64,000 bases of DNA from Sphingomonas montana (GTDB lineage Bacteria > Pseudomonadota > Alphaproteobacteria > Sphingomonadales > Sphingomonadaceae), in contig NZ_MOLY01000041.1 in assembly GCF_001956315.1 (NCBI RefSeq), positions 124,001 to 188,000 on the forward strand, given 5' to 3'. Under the pieces are notes generated by a model. That model was not told the DNA's origin, searched no databases, and was given only the letters and a program-made list of their open reading frames with translations. Of this stretch, positions 23,432-31,429 are shown piece by piece. Position 1 is the stretch's first letter; every line of letters starts with the position of its first letter. The translations under genes and the position numbers were made by a program.

Positions 23432-24801
23432 CAGCGCTCCTGCCCCCGCAGAAGATCGTTCGCCGGCGCCATGCCGTCCATCAGCAGATTGGCCCACTCG
23501 TCGGCCAACTGCCGCCGCCGCGCCATATGCTGCGACCGGTTATAAGCCGCCTCCGAACCCGACAGGCCCTGCGGGACGTGCGCGAGCATCAGGTCAATCA
23601 CCGCCCGATCGCCGACGCGAACGTCGTCGCCGACGCGCTCGTTCATGATGGTCGAGAAACATGCACGCCAGCCATGCGGGACGTGCCGGCCGCGATAGCC
23701 GATCCGGTTGTACAGGTAGCCGATCGTGTTCTCGGACATCGGGCGGATGGTGCTTCGCGTGCTGGGGAACAGCAGGGCGATCCGGCCGGTCAGACGACGG
23801 AGCGCGTGCAGGACGTCGACCGCCTGCGGAGACAGGGGGATGATGTGCTCGAACACCGCATCCGTCTTCCGGTCCATCTCCAGCTTCATTCGGGCGGCGG
23901 GGACGCGCCAGAGTGCCCCCGGGCTGGGGGCATCCGGCTTGTCCCAGTCGATGCCCTCGAACTCCGGCCAGGGTGCTGATCGCAGGATGCCTGGTCGCGC
24001 CGCCGTCAGTGCCAGCAGCCGTGACGCCAGCTTGGTGACCGGGCCGGCGCTGGACGCCTCCGTATCGACCAGCAGCTGACGAGCCTTCTTGATGTCGACG
24101 AACGCCGGCTGCTTGCCCTTTTTCGCCAGCGGCTGAAGGGCCTTGCCAAGGCTGGCCGACGGATCGCTCGCAGCTGTGCCCTCTGCCATCGCGTAGACGA
24201 ACACGGCCGACACATGCTGGCGGATCCGCTTGGCCGTCTCGATCGACCCGCGCCTCTCGATCTTCCGCAGCTGGGCGAGCACGAGCGGGCCGTCGATCTC
24301 CCCAATGGGCATACGGCCAAGATCTGGAAAGATGTCGCGCTCGAGCGCACGAAGCACCAGGTCGGCATAGTCAGGGGACCAGCGCGGCCGTTGGGCCGTA
24401 TGCCACTCGCGCGCCTTCATCTCGAATGTCGTTGCCGCCGCTGTGGCGCTGGTTGCCCGAGCCTTCATCTTCTCGATCGACGGGTCGCGGTCGTCGCGCA
24501 GGAGGCGGCGGGCGGCGTCGCGCCGATCGCGTGCCTCGGCGAGGCTGACCTCCGGGTAGGGGCCGAACGTCAGGCGCTTCTCCTTGCCGCCGTATCGGTA
24601 TTTCATGCGCCAGGATTTGAAGCCGGTTCGCGTGACGAACAGGTATAGCCCGCCCGCGTCACTCAGCTTCTGATCCTTGTCGGTGGCCTTGGCCTTCCGA
24701 GCCTGTACGTCGGTCAGCAACGATGCCCCCAATTTCCGAACCGGTGCCCCCAAAGTGCCCCCGGATGCCCCGCGATCAGGTGCGACACGATGCGACACCA
24801 T
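23431..24801 (-). CDS. Tyrosine-type phage integrase, DUF4102/P4-like
   Basis: 456 aa. The N-terminal DUF4102 arm-binding domain (LLTDVQARKAKATDKDQKLSD... GGKEKRLTFGPYPE) is followed by a SAM-like core-binding domain (about 125-210) and the catalytic domain with Arg269, His376-x-x-Arg379 (HGWR), His408 (LAHVP) and nucleophile Tyr420 (AAYNR). It inserts phage DNA at a tRNA 3' end, and its start is 76 bp from the 3' end of the tRNA gene at 24877. The first ~27 residues may be untranslated; the true start may be nearer residue 20-28. Confidence 0.95.
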   Translation of the reverse strand: MVSHRVAPDRGASGGTLGAPVRKLGASLLTDVQARKAKATDKDQKLSDAGGLYLFVTRTGFKSWRMKYRYGGKEKRLTFGPYPEVSLAEARDRRDAARRLLRDDRDPSIEKMKARATSATAAATTFEMKAREWHTAQRPRWSPDYADLVLRALERDIFPDLGRMPIGEIDGPLVLAQLRKIERRGSIETAKRIRQHVSAVFVYAMAEGTAASDPSASLGKALQPLAKKGKQPAFVDIKKARQLLVDTEASSAGPVTKLASRLLALTAARPGILRSAPWPEFEGIDWDKPDAPSPGALWRVPAARMKLEMDRKTDAVFEHIIPLSPQAVDVLHALRRLTGRIALLFPSTRSTIRPMSENTIGYLYNRIGYRGRHVPHGWRACFSTIMNERVGDDVRVGDRAVIDLMLAHVPQGLSGSEAAYNRSQHMARRRQLADEWANLLMDGMAPANDLLRGQER

Positions 24802-24876
24802 GACCCAAAGGATGGTGGAAAAAGTGAGGTTTTACAAGGGTTCTGCGCCGGTATGGAACACGATGCGCGGGGAAAT

Positions 24877-24906
24877 TGGTGGGCCCGGCAGGATTCGAAC
24901 CCGCAA
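24877..24906. other. Inferred prophage attachment core at the tRNA 3' end
   Basis: P4-like integrases recombine at the 3' part of tRNA genes, and this integrase lies next to it with the tRNA kept intact. The T-arm, acceptor and CCA half of the tRNA is therefore the expected core. The matching second copy would lie left of position 1, so the exact length cannot be seen. Confidence 0.45.
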
Positions 24907-24951
24907 CCTAGCCGTTATGAGCGGCCGGCTCTACCATTGAGCTACAGGCCC
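24877..24951 (-). tRNA. tRNA with CAU anticodon, tRNA-Ile2 more likely than tRNA-Met
   Basis: 75 nt with encoded CCA. Acceptor GGGCCTG pairs with CGGGCCC (one T-G pair); D arm GCTC/GAGC; anticodon stem GGCCG/CGGCT with loop CTCATAA (anticodon CAT); T arm GCGGG-TTCGAAT-CCTGC; discriminator A. The short variable loop and GGGCC acceptor fit tRNA-Ile(CAU), read as AUA after lysidine modification, rather than elongator tRNA-Met, but this cannot be settled by eye. It is the attachment target of the prophage. Confidence 0.9.
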
Positions 24952-25019
24952 CGGTGACGCGGATAGCGGAGCGCGGGGCTGGTTTGCAAGTCTGCCGACC
25001 AGGATGCCGGCAGAACGGG

Positions 25020-25163
25020 TTAACGGACCAGCGTGACGACCCAGCCCAATGCGAGCCAAACCGGCGCAGAGGCGAGTGCGGCACACATGATGGCCATCGG
25101 AATCGGCACGTCGTCCCGCTTCGTCAGTGGTCCGATATCGGTCTTCGTGAAGCCAATTGTCAT
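25020..25163 (-). CDS. Small single-span membrane protein
   Basis: 47 aa. GGAGAGG lies 5 bases before the ATG at 25163. A charged N-terminus (FTKTDIGPLTKRDDVP) leads to one hydrophobic span (about 22-45; MAIMCAALASAPVWLALGW). It is the only convincing gene between the tRNA and rnr. Function unknown. Confidence 0.6.
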   Translation of the reverse strand: MTIGFTKTDIGPLTKRDDVPIPMAIMCAALASAPVWLALGWVVTLVR

Positions 25164-25329
25164 TGCAGCCTCTCCAATCACGCGTCTTTTTTCTCTTATC
25201 TAAAACGTGTCATGCCTGAAAAAGGGCGTCAGACCAGCACAAAATATTTCATCTTCCAGTGCCAGGCGTAGTGCCGCCGGCCTGGAGATGGCCGGATGAC
25301 GGATGGCATGCGCCACGCTAGGGTGCGCA

Positions 25330-27570
25330 ATGCGTAACAGACAGTCGCCGGGCCTCCCAAGCCGCCAGCAAATCCTCGATTTCATCGCAAGCAGCGATAC
25401 CCCCGCGGGCAAACGCGAAATCGCGCGCGCCTTCGGCTTGCATGCACAGGACAAGATCCTGCTGAAGGCGTTGCTGAAGGATATGGCGGACGAAGGCCTG
25501 ATCGACAGCGCACCCGGCCGCGCGTTCCACAAGATGGGCGGCGTGCCGAAGGTGACGGTGCTGCGCGTCGTGGACGTGACCGACGAGGGCGTACCGATCG
25601 CCGTGCCGGAAAACTGGGACAGCGACCAGCCGCCGCCGCGGTTGCGCGTCGTGGTGCGCGGCAAGCGCGATCCGCTGGGGCCGGGCGACCGCATCCTGTC
25701 GCGGACCGAGGAGGCGGGGTCCGGCTGGTTGGCGCATCCGATGAAGAAACTGGCGCGCGGCGAGGAGCTGGTGCTGGGCGTGCTGCGCCGTGAAGGCGAC
25801 CGGTTGTGGCTGAAGCCCGTCGACAAGCGCGAGAAGCGCGATTGGCCGGTGTCGGACGCGGGCGAGGCGGATGTCGGGGACCTGGTGCTGGCGGAGAAGG
25901 CCGGGCGGCCGCCGCGCATGACGGTGCGCGTGACCGAGCGGCTGGGCGACCCGTTCGCGCCGCGCAGTTTCAGCCTGGTTGCGATCCACAAGTTCGGCAT
26001 TCCCGACGTGTTTTCGCAAGAGGTGCTGGACGAGGCGACGGCGGCGGCGAAACTGCCGGTCGGCGAGGGGCGCGAGGATCTGCGGCACCTCCCGATCGTG
26101 GCGATCGACCCGAGCGATGCGCGCGACCATGACGACGCCGTATGGGCGACGCCGGACGAGGACCCGGGGAATGCCGGCGGGTATCGTGCGATCGTGGCGA
26201 TCGCCGACGTAGCTTACTATGTGCGAGCGGGCTCCGAGCTGGACCGGTCGGCGCGCAAGCGCGGCAACAGCGTGTATTTCCCCGACCGGGTGGTGCCGAT
26301 GCTGCCCGAGATCCTGTCGGCGGATGTGTGTTCGCTGAAGGAAGGCGTCGATCGCGCGGCGCTGGCGTGCCACCTGCGCGTCGGCGCGGACGGGACGCTG
26401 AAGGGGTGGCATTTCACGCGCGCAACCGTGCGGATCGCGGCGAACATCGCGTATGAGGATGCGCAGGCGGCGATCGACGGCGAGGCGGGGCGCGTGCCGG
26501 ACGCGCTGGTCGAGACGGCGCTGAAGCCGCTCTGGGCCTGCTGGCGGTTGTTCGCGGGCGCGCGGGAAAGGCGCGGGCCGCTCGACCTCGACATGCCGGA
26601 GCGGCGGGTGGAGCTGGACGAGACCGGGCGGATCCAGTCGGTGGCACCGCGCGAACGGCTCGATTCGATGCGGCTGATCGAGGAATATATGATCGCGGCC
26701 AACGTCGCGGCGGCCAAGGCGCTTGAGTCGAAGAAGCAGCCGGTGATGTACCGCGATCACGAGCCGCCGAGCCGCGAGAAGCTGGTCGCGTTGAAGGAGT
26801 ATCTCGAAACCTGCGGCGTGTCGTTCGCGCTGGGGCAGGTGATCCGGCCCGAGACGTTCAATCACCTGCTGGCGCGCGTCGAGGATGCGGCGATGCGGCC
26901 GCAGATCATGGAGCAGATCCTGCGGTCGCAGACGCAGGCTTATTATGCGCCGGCCAACACCGGGCATTTCGGGCTGGCGCTGGGCAGCTATGCGCATTTC
27001 ACAAGCCCGATCCGGCGTTATGCCGATCTGCTGGTCCACCGGTCGCTGGTCGGTGCGTTCGGGCTGGAGCCGGCGGTCGAGGCGACGCGGCTGCCCGCTG
27101 CCGATGCAGAGCGGATGAGCGCGCTGGGCGAGGCGATCAGCCGAACCGAGCGGCGTGCGATGGAGGCGGAACGCGAGACGATCGACCGCTATGTCGCGGC
27201 CTATCTGACGCGGTTCGTCGGCGAGGTCGTCGATACGCGGATCACCGGGGTGCGCGCCTTCGGGTTCTTCGCGACGGTGCAGGAGATCGGCGGCGACGGA
27301 CTGGTGCCGGTGTCCACGCTGGGCGCCGAACGCTTCACCTTCGACGAGGCGGCGCAGGCGCTGGTCGGCGACGAGAGCGGTGACCGCTATGTCAGCGGGC
27401 AACTGCTGAAACTGCGGCTGGTGGAGGCGGACCCGATCAGCGGTGCGCTGCGGTTCGAACCGGTGGAGGGGGCGAGCCACCTGCCGCATCGCCGGCATGA
27501 TTCGCGCGAGCGTCCACGCAGCGGCAAGCCCGGCCGGCCCCGCAACATCCGCCATCAGGGGCGCCGCTGA
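25330..27570 (+). CDS. rnr: Ribonuclease R
   Basis: 746 aa 3'-5' exoribonuclease of the RNB family, degrading structured RNA. From ATG 25330: winged-helix N-terminal region (REIARAFGL), cold-shock domains (about 65-220), the RNB catalytic domain with IDPSDARDHDDAVW (magnesium-binding Asp cluster, about 250-270), ADVAYYVR, TSPIRRYADLLVHR, and a C-terminal S1 domain (VGEVVDTRITGVRAFGFFA). The basic tail (RHDSRERPRSGKPGRPR) is typical. A start at 25303 would add nine residues without a better ribosome site. Confidence 0.96.
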   Translation: MRNRQSPGLPSRQQILDFIASSDTPAGKREIARAFGLHAQDKILLKALLKDMADEGLIDSAPGRAFHKMGGVPKVTVLRVVDVTDEGVPIAVPENWDSDQPPPRLRVVVRGKRDPLGPGDRILSRTEEAGSGWLAHPMKKLARGEELVLGVLRREGDRLWLKPVDKREKRDWPVSDAGEADVGDLVLAEKAGRPPRMTVRVTERLGDPFAPRSFSLVAIHKFGIPDVFSQEVLDEATAAAKLPVGEGREDLRHLPIVAIDPSDARDHDDAVWATPDEDPGNAGGYRAIVAIADVAYYVRAGSELDRSARKRGNSVYFPDRVVPMLPEILSADVCSLKEGVDRAALACHLRVGADGTLKGWHFTRATVRIAANIAYEDAQAAIDGEAGRVPDALVETALKPLWACWRLFAGARERRGPLDLDMPERRVELDETGRIQSVAPRERLDSMRLIEEYMIAANVAAAKALESKKQPVMYRDHEPPSREKLVALKEYLETCGVSFALGQVIRPETFNHLLARVEDAAMRPQIMEQILRSQTQAYYAPANTGHFGLALGSYAHFTSPIRRYADLLVHRSLVGAFGLEPAVEATRLPAADAERMSALGEAISRTERRAMEAERETIDRYVAAYLTRFVGEVVDTRITGVRAFGFFATVQEIGGDGLVPVSTLGAERFTFDEAAQALVGDESGDRYVSGQLLKLRLVEADPISGALRFEPVEGASHLPHRRHDSRERPRSGKPGRPRNIRHQGRR

Positions 27571-27601
27571 CACCCTGATGCCCTGAAGCGATAAAAGGAT
27601 G

Positions 27602-27631
27602 CACCCCGTTCCAGGCCGGAACGGGGTGTTT
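27602..27631 (+). terminator. Rho-independent terminator after rnr
   Basis: CACCCCGTTCC (27602-27612) pairs perfectly with GGAACGGGGTG (27618-27628) around a 5-base loop, followed by TTT. Confidence 0.8.
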
Positions 27632-27726
27632 CCGCGCGTCCCGAGCTGGGACAAATGATCTATTTACTCACTGACGCAAAAGCGTAGCCTCCGTGTCATC
27701 AAGACGTAACATAAATGGAGGTTGCT

Positions 27727-28062
27727 ATGATTCGTTTGTTCGCAGGGGCGTTGCTGCTCTCGGTTTCCACGCTGGCCCAGGCCGATCCGGTGGCGTTTCA
27801 GGCGATTGCCCAGGGCAAGCTGGATCGCGCGGAAAAGACGCTGGTGGCGCAGGTCGCGGCCGGATCGGCCGAGCCGGGCGTGTTGCTGAACCTGGCGCAT
27901 GTCTATCGCCAGACGGCGCGCGCCGCGCAGGCCGAGACGCTGTATCGCCGCGTGCTGGCCGAACCCAATGTGCAGATGGCACGCCCGGACGGATCGCCGG
28001 CATGGTCGCACACGCTGGCGACGGTCGGTCTGGAGCGCGCCGCGCAGCTCGCCGCACGATAA
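27727..28062 (+). CDS. Small periplasmic TPR-like protein
   Basis: 111 aa from ATG 27727, with GGAGG 5 bases upstream (the earlier in-frame ATG at 27715 would include that site). An N-terminal signal peptide ends near QADP at residue 20. The mature part forms two or three TPR-type helix pairs (AFQAIAQGKLDRAEKTL, GVLLNLAHVYRQTARAAQAETLYRRVL). Probably exported to the periplasm. Role unknown; it could be a protein-protein adaptor. Confidence 0.72.
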   Translation: MIRLFAGALLLSVSTLAQADPVAFQAIAQGKLDRAEKTLVAQVAAGSAEPGVLLNLAHVYRQTARAAQAETLYRRVLAEPNVQMARPDGSPAWSHTLATVGLERAAQLAAR

Positions 28063-28150
28063 GACCCGGCGGGCGCATGGGTGACTGGCCCGCTACGATT
28101 TGTTAAGCCGCCCCCGGCCAATGTCCGGGTCTCTGATGGTCGGGGTGGCA

Positions 28151-28705
28151 ATGCGCTGGTCGAGTCTCCTGTTGTTGTTCGGGTCGCTCTGTGCGGCCCA
28201 GGTGCATGCCGAAGTGACCGGCGAGACGGTCGGCGAATGCGTGCCGTTCGCCCGCGCGATGTCCGGTATCCAGCTGTACGGCAATGCCTGGACATGGTGG
28301 ACGCAGGCGGACGGTCGCTATGCGCGAGGTACGGCACCACGGGTCGGCGCCGTGCTGGTGTTCCGGCCGACCGGCGCGATGCGGCTGGGCCATGTCGCGG
28401 TGGTGAGCCAGGTGATCGGCCCGCGCGTGGTGATGGTGACGCACAGCAACTGGTCGCGGATCGACGGCACGCGCGGCCAGGTGGAACGCGACGTGACGAT
28501 GACCGATACATCCGAAGCCGGAAACTGGAGCCGGGTGCGGGTGTGGTATCACCAGAACGAGGCGCTGGGTGGGACGAGCTACCCGACCTATGGCTTCATC
28601 TACGGCGCGCCGGTGTCGAACGGGGTGCGAACCGCGGCCCCGTCGCCACGGTTGAGCGGGCCGTCCCCGGACATCATCGGCGCGGTGATCGATTCGATCG
28701 GGTAA
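28151..28705 (+). CDS. Exported CHAP-domain protein (amidase/peptidase-like)
   Basis: 184 aa from ATG 28151. The signal peptide (MRWSSLLLLFGSLCAAQVHA) is followed by a CHAP domain: catalytic Cys in ETVGECVPFARAMSG, His in RLGHVAVVSQV, and a polar residue in HSNWSR. CHAP enzymes cut peptidoglycan cross-bridges or act as amidases. In sphingomonads such single-domain proteins are common next to rnr-proximal exported genes. Longer in-frame starts (28100) add no signal-peptide quality. Confidence 0.85.
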   Translation: MRWSSLLLLFGSLCAAQVHAEVTGETVGECVPFARAMSGIQLYGNAWTWWTQADGRYARGTAPRVGAVLVFRPTGAMRLGHVAVVSQVIGPRVVMVTHSNWSRIDGTRGQVERDVTMTDTSEAGNWSRVRVWYHQNEALGGTSYPTYGFIYGAPVSNGVRTAAPSPRLSGPSPDIIGAVIDSIG

Positions 28706-28748
28706 AGTGCGATGATCCTAGATTGAACTGCGAAATCCGGGCTTGCGG

Positions 28749-28847
28749 GCGCAGTCGAGGCACCTCCCGCGAGGGTAGTCAAAGGGTGCCGTGCGCCGTC
28801 TCGGCTGCGCTCGACGGGTCCCTCGACTTCGCTCGGGATGGTCGGTT
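28749..28847. repeat. Palindromic intergenic repeat, copy 1
   Basis: Begins GCGCAGTCGAGGCACCT and ends TCGCTCGGGATGGTCGGTT. GCAGTCGAGG pairs with CCTCGACTTCGC across the element, with an inner stem before the loop. Near-identical blocks recur at 41127-41224 in the same orientation, so this is a dispersed repeat. It lies between convergent genes (CHAP gene and signal peptidase). Confidence 0.8.
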
Positions 28848-28863
28848 CTAGTCAAAGCGCGGA

Positions 28864-29646
28864 TCAGTCGATGCCGAGGCCGATCCGGTCCCAGCGGATC
28901 GTGGTCCACCAGGACCGGGGGGACATAAGCCGCGCGGTGCCGTCGGTCGACCAGAACAGGATCGCCGCGCGGCCGAGCAGGCGATCCGCCGGAACCATTC
29001 CGAGGCCGCCGTCGTCCGGGTGGACGCGGCTGTCGATGCTGTCGTCGCGGTTGTCGCCGAGCAGGAACAGCATGCCCGGCGGCACCACGCGGGCGGCATA
29101 GTCGTCCGACGCGCCGGGCGCGCTGTCCAGCACGGCATGGGTGCCGCCGTCGGGCATGGTTTCGGCATAGCGGCGGAAACGGCACTCCGGTCCTTCGCGG
29201 CGCACGCCGCGGCACGGTTCCCCCCGGCGCATGGGGACGAGCGCGTCGCCGATCCGCAGCCGGGGCAGCGCGCGCCCGCCGATCGAGACCACGCCGTTGT
29301 GCATCGCGACGCGGTCGCCGGGCAGGGCGATGACGCGTTTCACCACGTTGCGGCCGCCGTCACGATTCGGATCGCGCACCACGACGACATCGCCGCGCAC
29401 GGGATCGCGCGGCCATAACCGCCCGTCGAACAGCGGCACCCCGCCCAGCACGCCGTAGCGCGACCAGCCATAGGGCCATTTGGCGACGAGCATGTAGTCG
29501 CCGGGGCGCAGTTGCGGCAGCATCGACCCGCTGGGGATCGCATAGGCCCCGACCCCGAAACTGCGCACCAGCCAGCCGGCGACGAACAGCAATGCGATCA
29601 GGCGCAACGTGGCGAAGCGGGCGGCGGGGGCGGGGGCGGCGGCCAT
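28864..29646 (-). CDS. lepB: Signal peptidase I
   Basis: 260 aa, S26A family. One N-terminal membrane span (about 12-33) precedes the catalytic Ser41 in YAIPSGSMLP and Lys102 in GGRNVVKRVIALPGD. A GDNRDDSIDSR block (box E) is present. It cleaves signal peptides on the periplasmic face of the inner membrane. It may be a second copy in the genome, since the usual lepB neighbours (rnc, era) are not here. Confidence 0.92.
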   Translation of the reverse strand: MAAAPAPAARFATLRLIALLFVAGWLVRSFGVGAYAIPSGSMLPQLRPGDYMLVAKWPYGWSRYGVLGGVPLFDGRLWPRDPVRGDVVVVRDPNRDGGRNVVKRVIALPGDRVAMHNGVVSIGGRALPRLRIGDALVPMRRGEPCRGVRREGPECRFRRYAETMPDGGTHAVLDSAPGASDDYAARVVPPGMLFLLGDNRDDSIDSRVHPDDGGLGMVPADRLLGRAAILFWSTDGTARLMSPRSWWTTIRWDRIGLGID

Positions 29647-29767
29647 GGATCACGGATGGCGGGTCGGGGCCGCCGACGTCAAGCGTGTGCAACGAGGATG
29701 ACGGGGACGACCCGGCGCGTTAGAGCGGCGCGGACCAGAGACCACGGACCATTCGCGCGGGGACGAT

Positions 29768-31285
29768 ATGATGCAGGACGGACCGACGGCCACATGGGAC
29801 GCGTTGCGTACGCAGCCCGTACCGAAACTGACCGAACTGTTCGTGGCGGAGCCCGACCGGCTGTCGCGGATGGTGATCGAGGAAGCGGGGCTGCGGTTCG
29901 ATTTCTGCAAGACGCACCTGAGCGCGGAAATGCTGGCCGGGTTCGTCGCGCTGGCGGATGCCCAAGGGTTCGGGGCGCGGCGCGACGCACTGTTCGCGGG
30001 CGATGCCGTGAACGTCAGCGAAGGGCGCGCGGCCGAACATATCGCGGAACGCGGGCAGGGCGCGCCCGATGCGGTGGCGGCGGCGCGGATGCTGCACGCC
30101 CGGATGCGCGGGCTGATCGACGCGATCGAGGCAGAGGCGATCGGCCCGTTCCGGCACATCCTGCATATCGGCATCGGCGGGTCCGCGCTGGGGCCGGACC
30201 TGCTGATCGACGCGTTGGGCGACGATGCCGACCGTTATGACGTGGCGGTAGTGTCCAACGTCGACGGGATGGCGCTGGAGCGGGTGTTTCGGCGGTTCGA
30301 TGCGGCGGCCACGCTGGTGGTGATCGCGTCCAAGACGTTCACGACGGCCGAGACGATGCTGAACGCGGAAAGCACGCTGGCCTGGCTGGCGGAGAACGGC
30401 GTCGCCGATCCCTACGGGCAGGTGGTGGCGCTGACCGCCGCGCCCGACCGCGCGGTGGAATGGGGCGTGGACGAGACGCGCATCCTGCCCTTCGCGGAAA
30501 GCGTCGGCGGGCGTTATTCGTTGTGGTCGTCGATCGGGTTTCCGGCGGCGCTGGCGCTCGGCTGGGATGCGTTCGAAACGATGCTGGAGGGCGCCGCGTC
30601 AATGGACCGGCATTTCCGGCTGGCCGCGCCGCTGGAGAATGCGCCGCTGATGGCGGCTTTCGTCGATTGTTATTATGCGGTCGTGCGGGGCGCGGAGACG
30701 CGTGCGGTGTTCGCCTATGACGAGCGGCTGGCGTTGCTGCCGCCCTACCTCCAGCAGTTGGAGATGGAGTCGAACGGAAAGCGCGTGGGCGTCGACGGCG
30801 CGGCGCTGGCGATGCCGAGCGCGCCAATCACCTGGGGCGGGGTGGGGACGGACGCGCAGCACGCGGTGTTCCAGTTGCTGCATCAGGGTACGCATCTGGT
30901 GCCGGTGGAGTTCGTGGCGGTGATCGAGCCGGGCGACGCGCTGGACGAAGCGCACCACGAGGCATTGCTGGTAAACTGTTTCGCGCAGGGCGCGGCGCTG
31001 ATGGCGGGGCAGGGCAATGACGATCCGCAGCGCGCCTATCCGGGCGACCGGCCGTCGACGACGATCCTGATCGACCGGCTGGACCCGGCCCGGCTGGGCG
31101 CGCTGCTGGCGTTCTACGAACAGCGGACGTTCGCCAATGCGGTGCTGCTGGGCATCAATCCGTTCGACCAGTGGGGAGTGGAACTGGGCAAGACCATCGC
31201 CCGGTCGATCGTCGAGGAGGGGACCGGGCGGTTCGACGCCTCGACCCGCGCACTGATGGCGCGGGCCTTGGGGACGTCTTCCTAG
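29768..31285 (+). CDS. pgi: Glucose-6-phosphate isomerase
   Basis: 505 aa, interconverts glucose 6-phosphate and fructose 6-phosphate. Both family signatures are visible: GGRYSLWSSIGFPAAL and the VGTDAQHAVFQLLHQGTH stretch with the catalytic His. The HIGIGGSALGP phosphate site is also clear. It starts divergently from the signal peptidase gene, about 120 bp away. Slightly shorter than E. coli Pgi (549 aa), as in many alphaproteobacteria. Confidence 0.96.
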   Translation: MMQDGPTATWDALRTQPVPKLTELFVAEPDRLSRMVIEEAGLRFDFCKTHLSAEMLAGFVALADAQGFGARRDALFAGDAVNVSEGRAAEHIAERGQGAPDAVAAARMLHARMRGLIDAIEAEAIGPFRHILHIGIGGSALGPDLLIDALGDDADRYDVAVVSNVDGMALERVFRRFDAAATLVVIASKTFTTAETMLNAESTLAWLAENGVADPYGQVVALTAAPDRAVEWGVDETRILPFAESVGGRYSLWSSIGFPAALALGWDAFETMLEGAASMDRHFRLAAPLENAPLMAAFVDCYYAVVRGAETRAVFAYDERLALLPPYLQQLEMESNGKRVGVDGAALAMPSAPITWGGVGTDAQHAVFQLLHQGTHLVPVEFVAVIEPGDALDEAHHEALLVNCFAQGAALMAGQGNDDPQRAYPGDRPSTTILIDRLDPARLGALLAFYEQRTFANAVLLGINPFDQWGVELGKTIARSIVEEGTGRFDASTRALMARALGTSS

Positions 31286-31400
31286 CCCCTCTCCTTCACG
31301 GAAGGGGTTGGGGTGGGGGCTAGGCCTCCCCACTTGGAAGGTTCGATTCCGGGGCGCTCTTGCTCCTTATCCCAACCCCTCCCCTGAAGGGGAGGGGCTA
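31284..31400. repeat. REP-like inverted pair, possible terminator
   Basis: AGCCCC...GGGGGCT (31284-31321) is a hairpin copy with GAAGGGGTTGGGG; a second, inverted copy has CCCAACCCC and a perfect stem CCCCTCCCC (31376-31384)-TGAA-GGGGAGGGG (31389-31397). The two face opposite ways, as in bacterial interspersed mosaic elements. The second stem may terminate pgi transcription. Confidence 0.65.
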
Positions 31401-31429
31401 TTCCTTTCGATCGATTTCCGGAGCCTTGC

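Larger units (their letters stand above)
1..24905. mobile_element. Tailed-phage prophage, right part (left end outside window)
   Basis: The block contains HNH, small and large terminase, HK97 portal, prohead protease, capsid, primase, DnaB, a divergent repressor switch, AlpA-like regulator and a tyrosine integrase beside a tRNA 3' end, which together are diagnostic of an integrated siphovirus-like or related phage. The right boundary is inferred at the tRNA gene; the left boundary and second attachment site are not in the window. No lysis or tail-tube/tape-measure genes are seen here, so they either lie further left or are missing. The structural and replication genes seen are open and intact. 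Confidence 0.93.

Noticed and set aside
25318-27654. A 778-codon open frame antisense to rnr
   Set aside because: High GC leaves antisense frames open; the peptide is His/Arg/Gln-rich without domains and lies opposite a well-supported RNase R gene.
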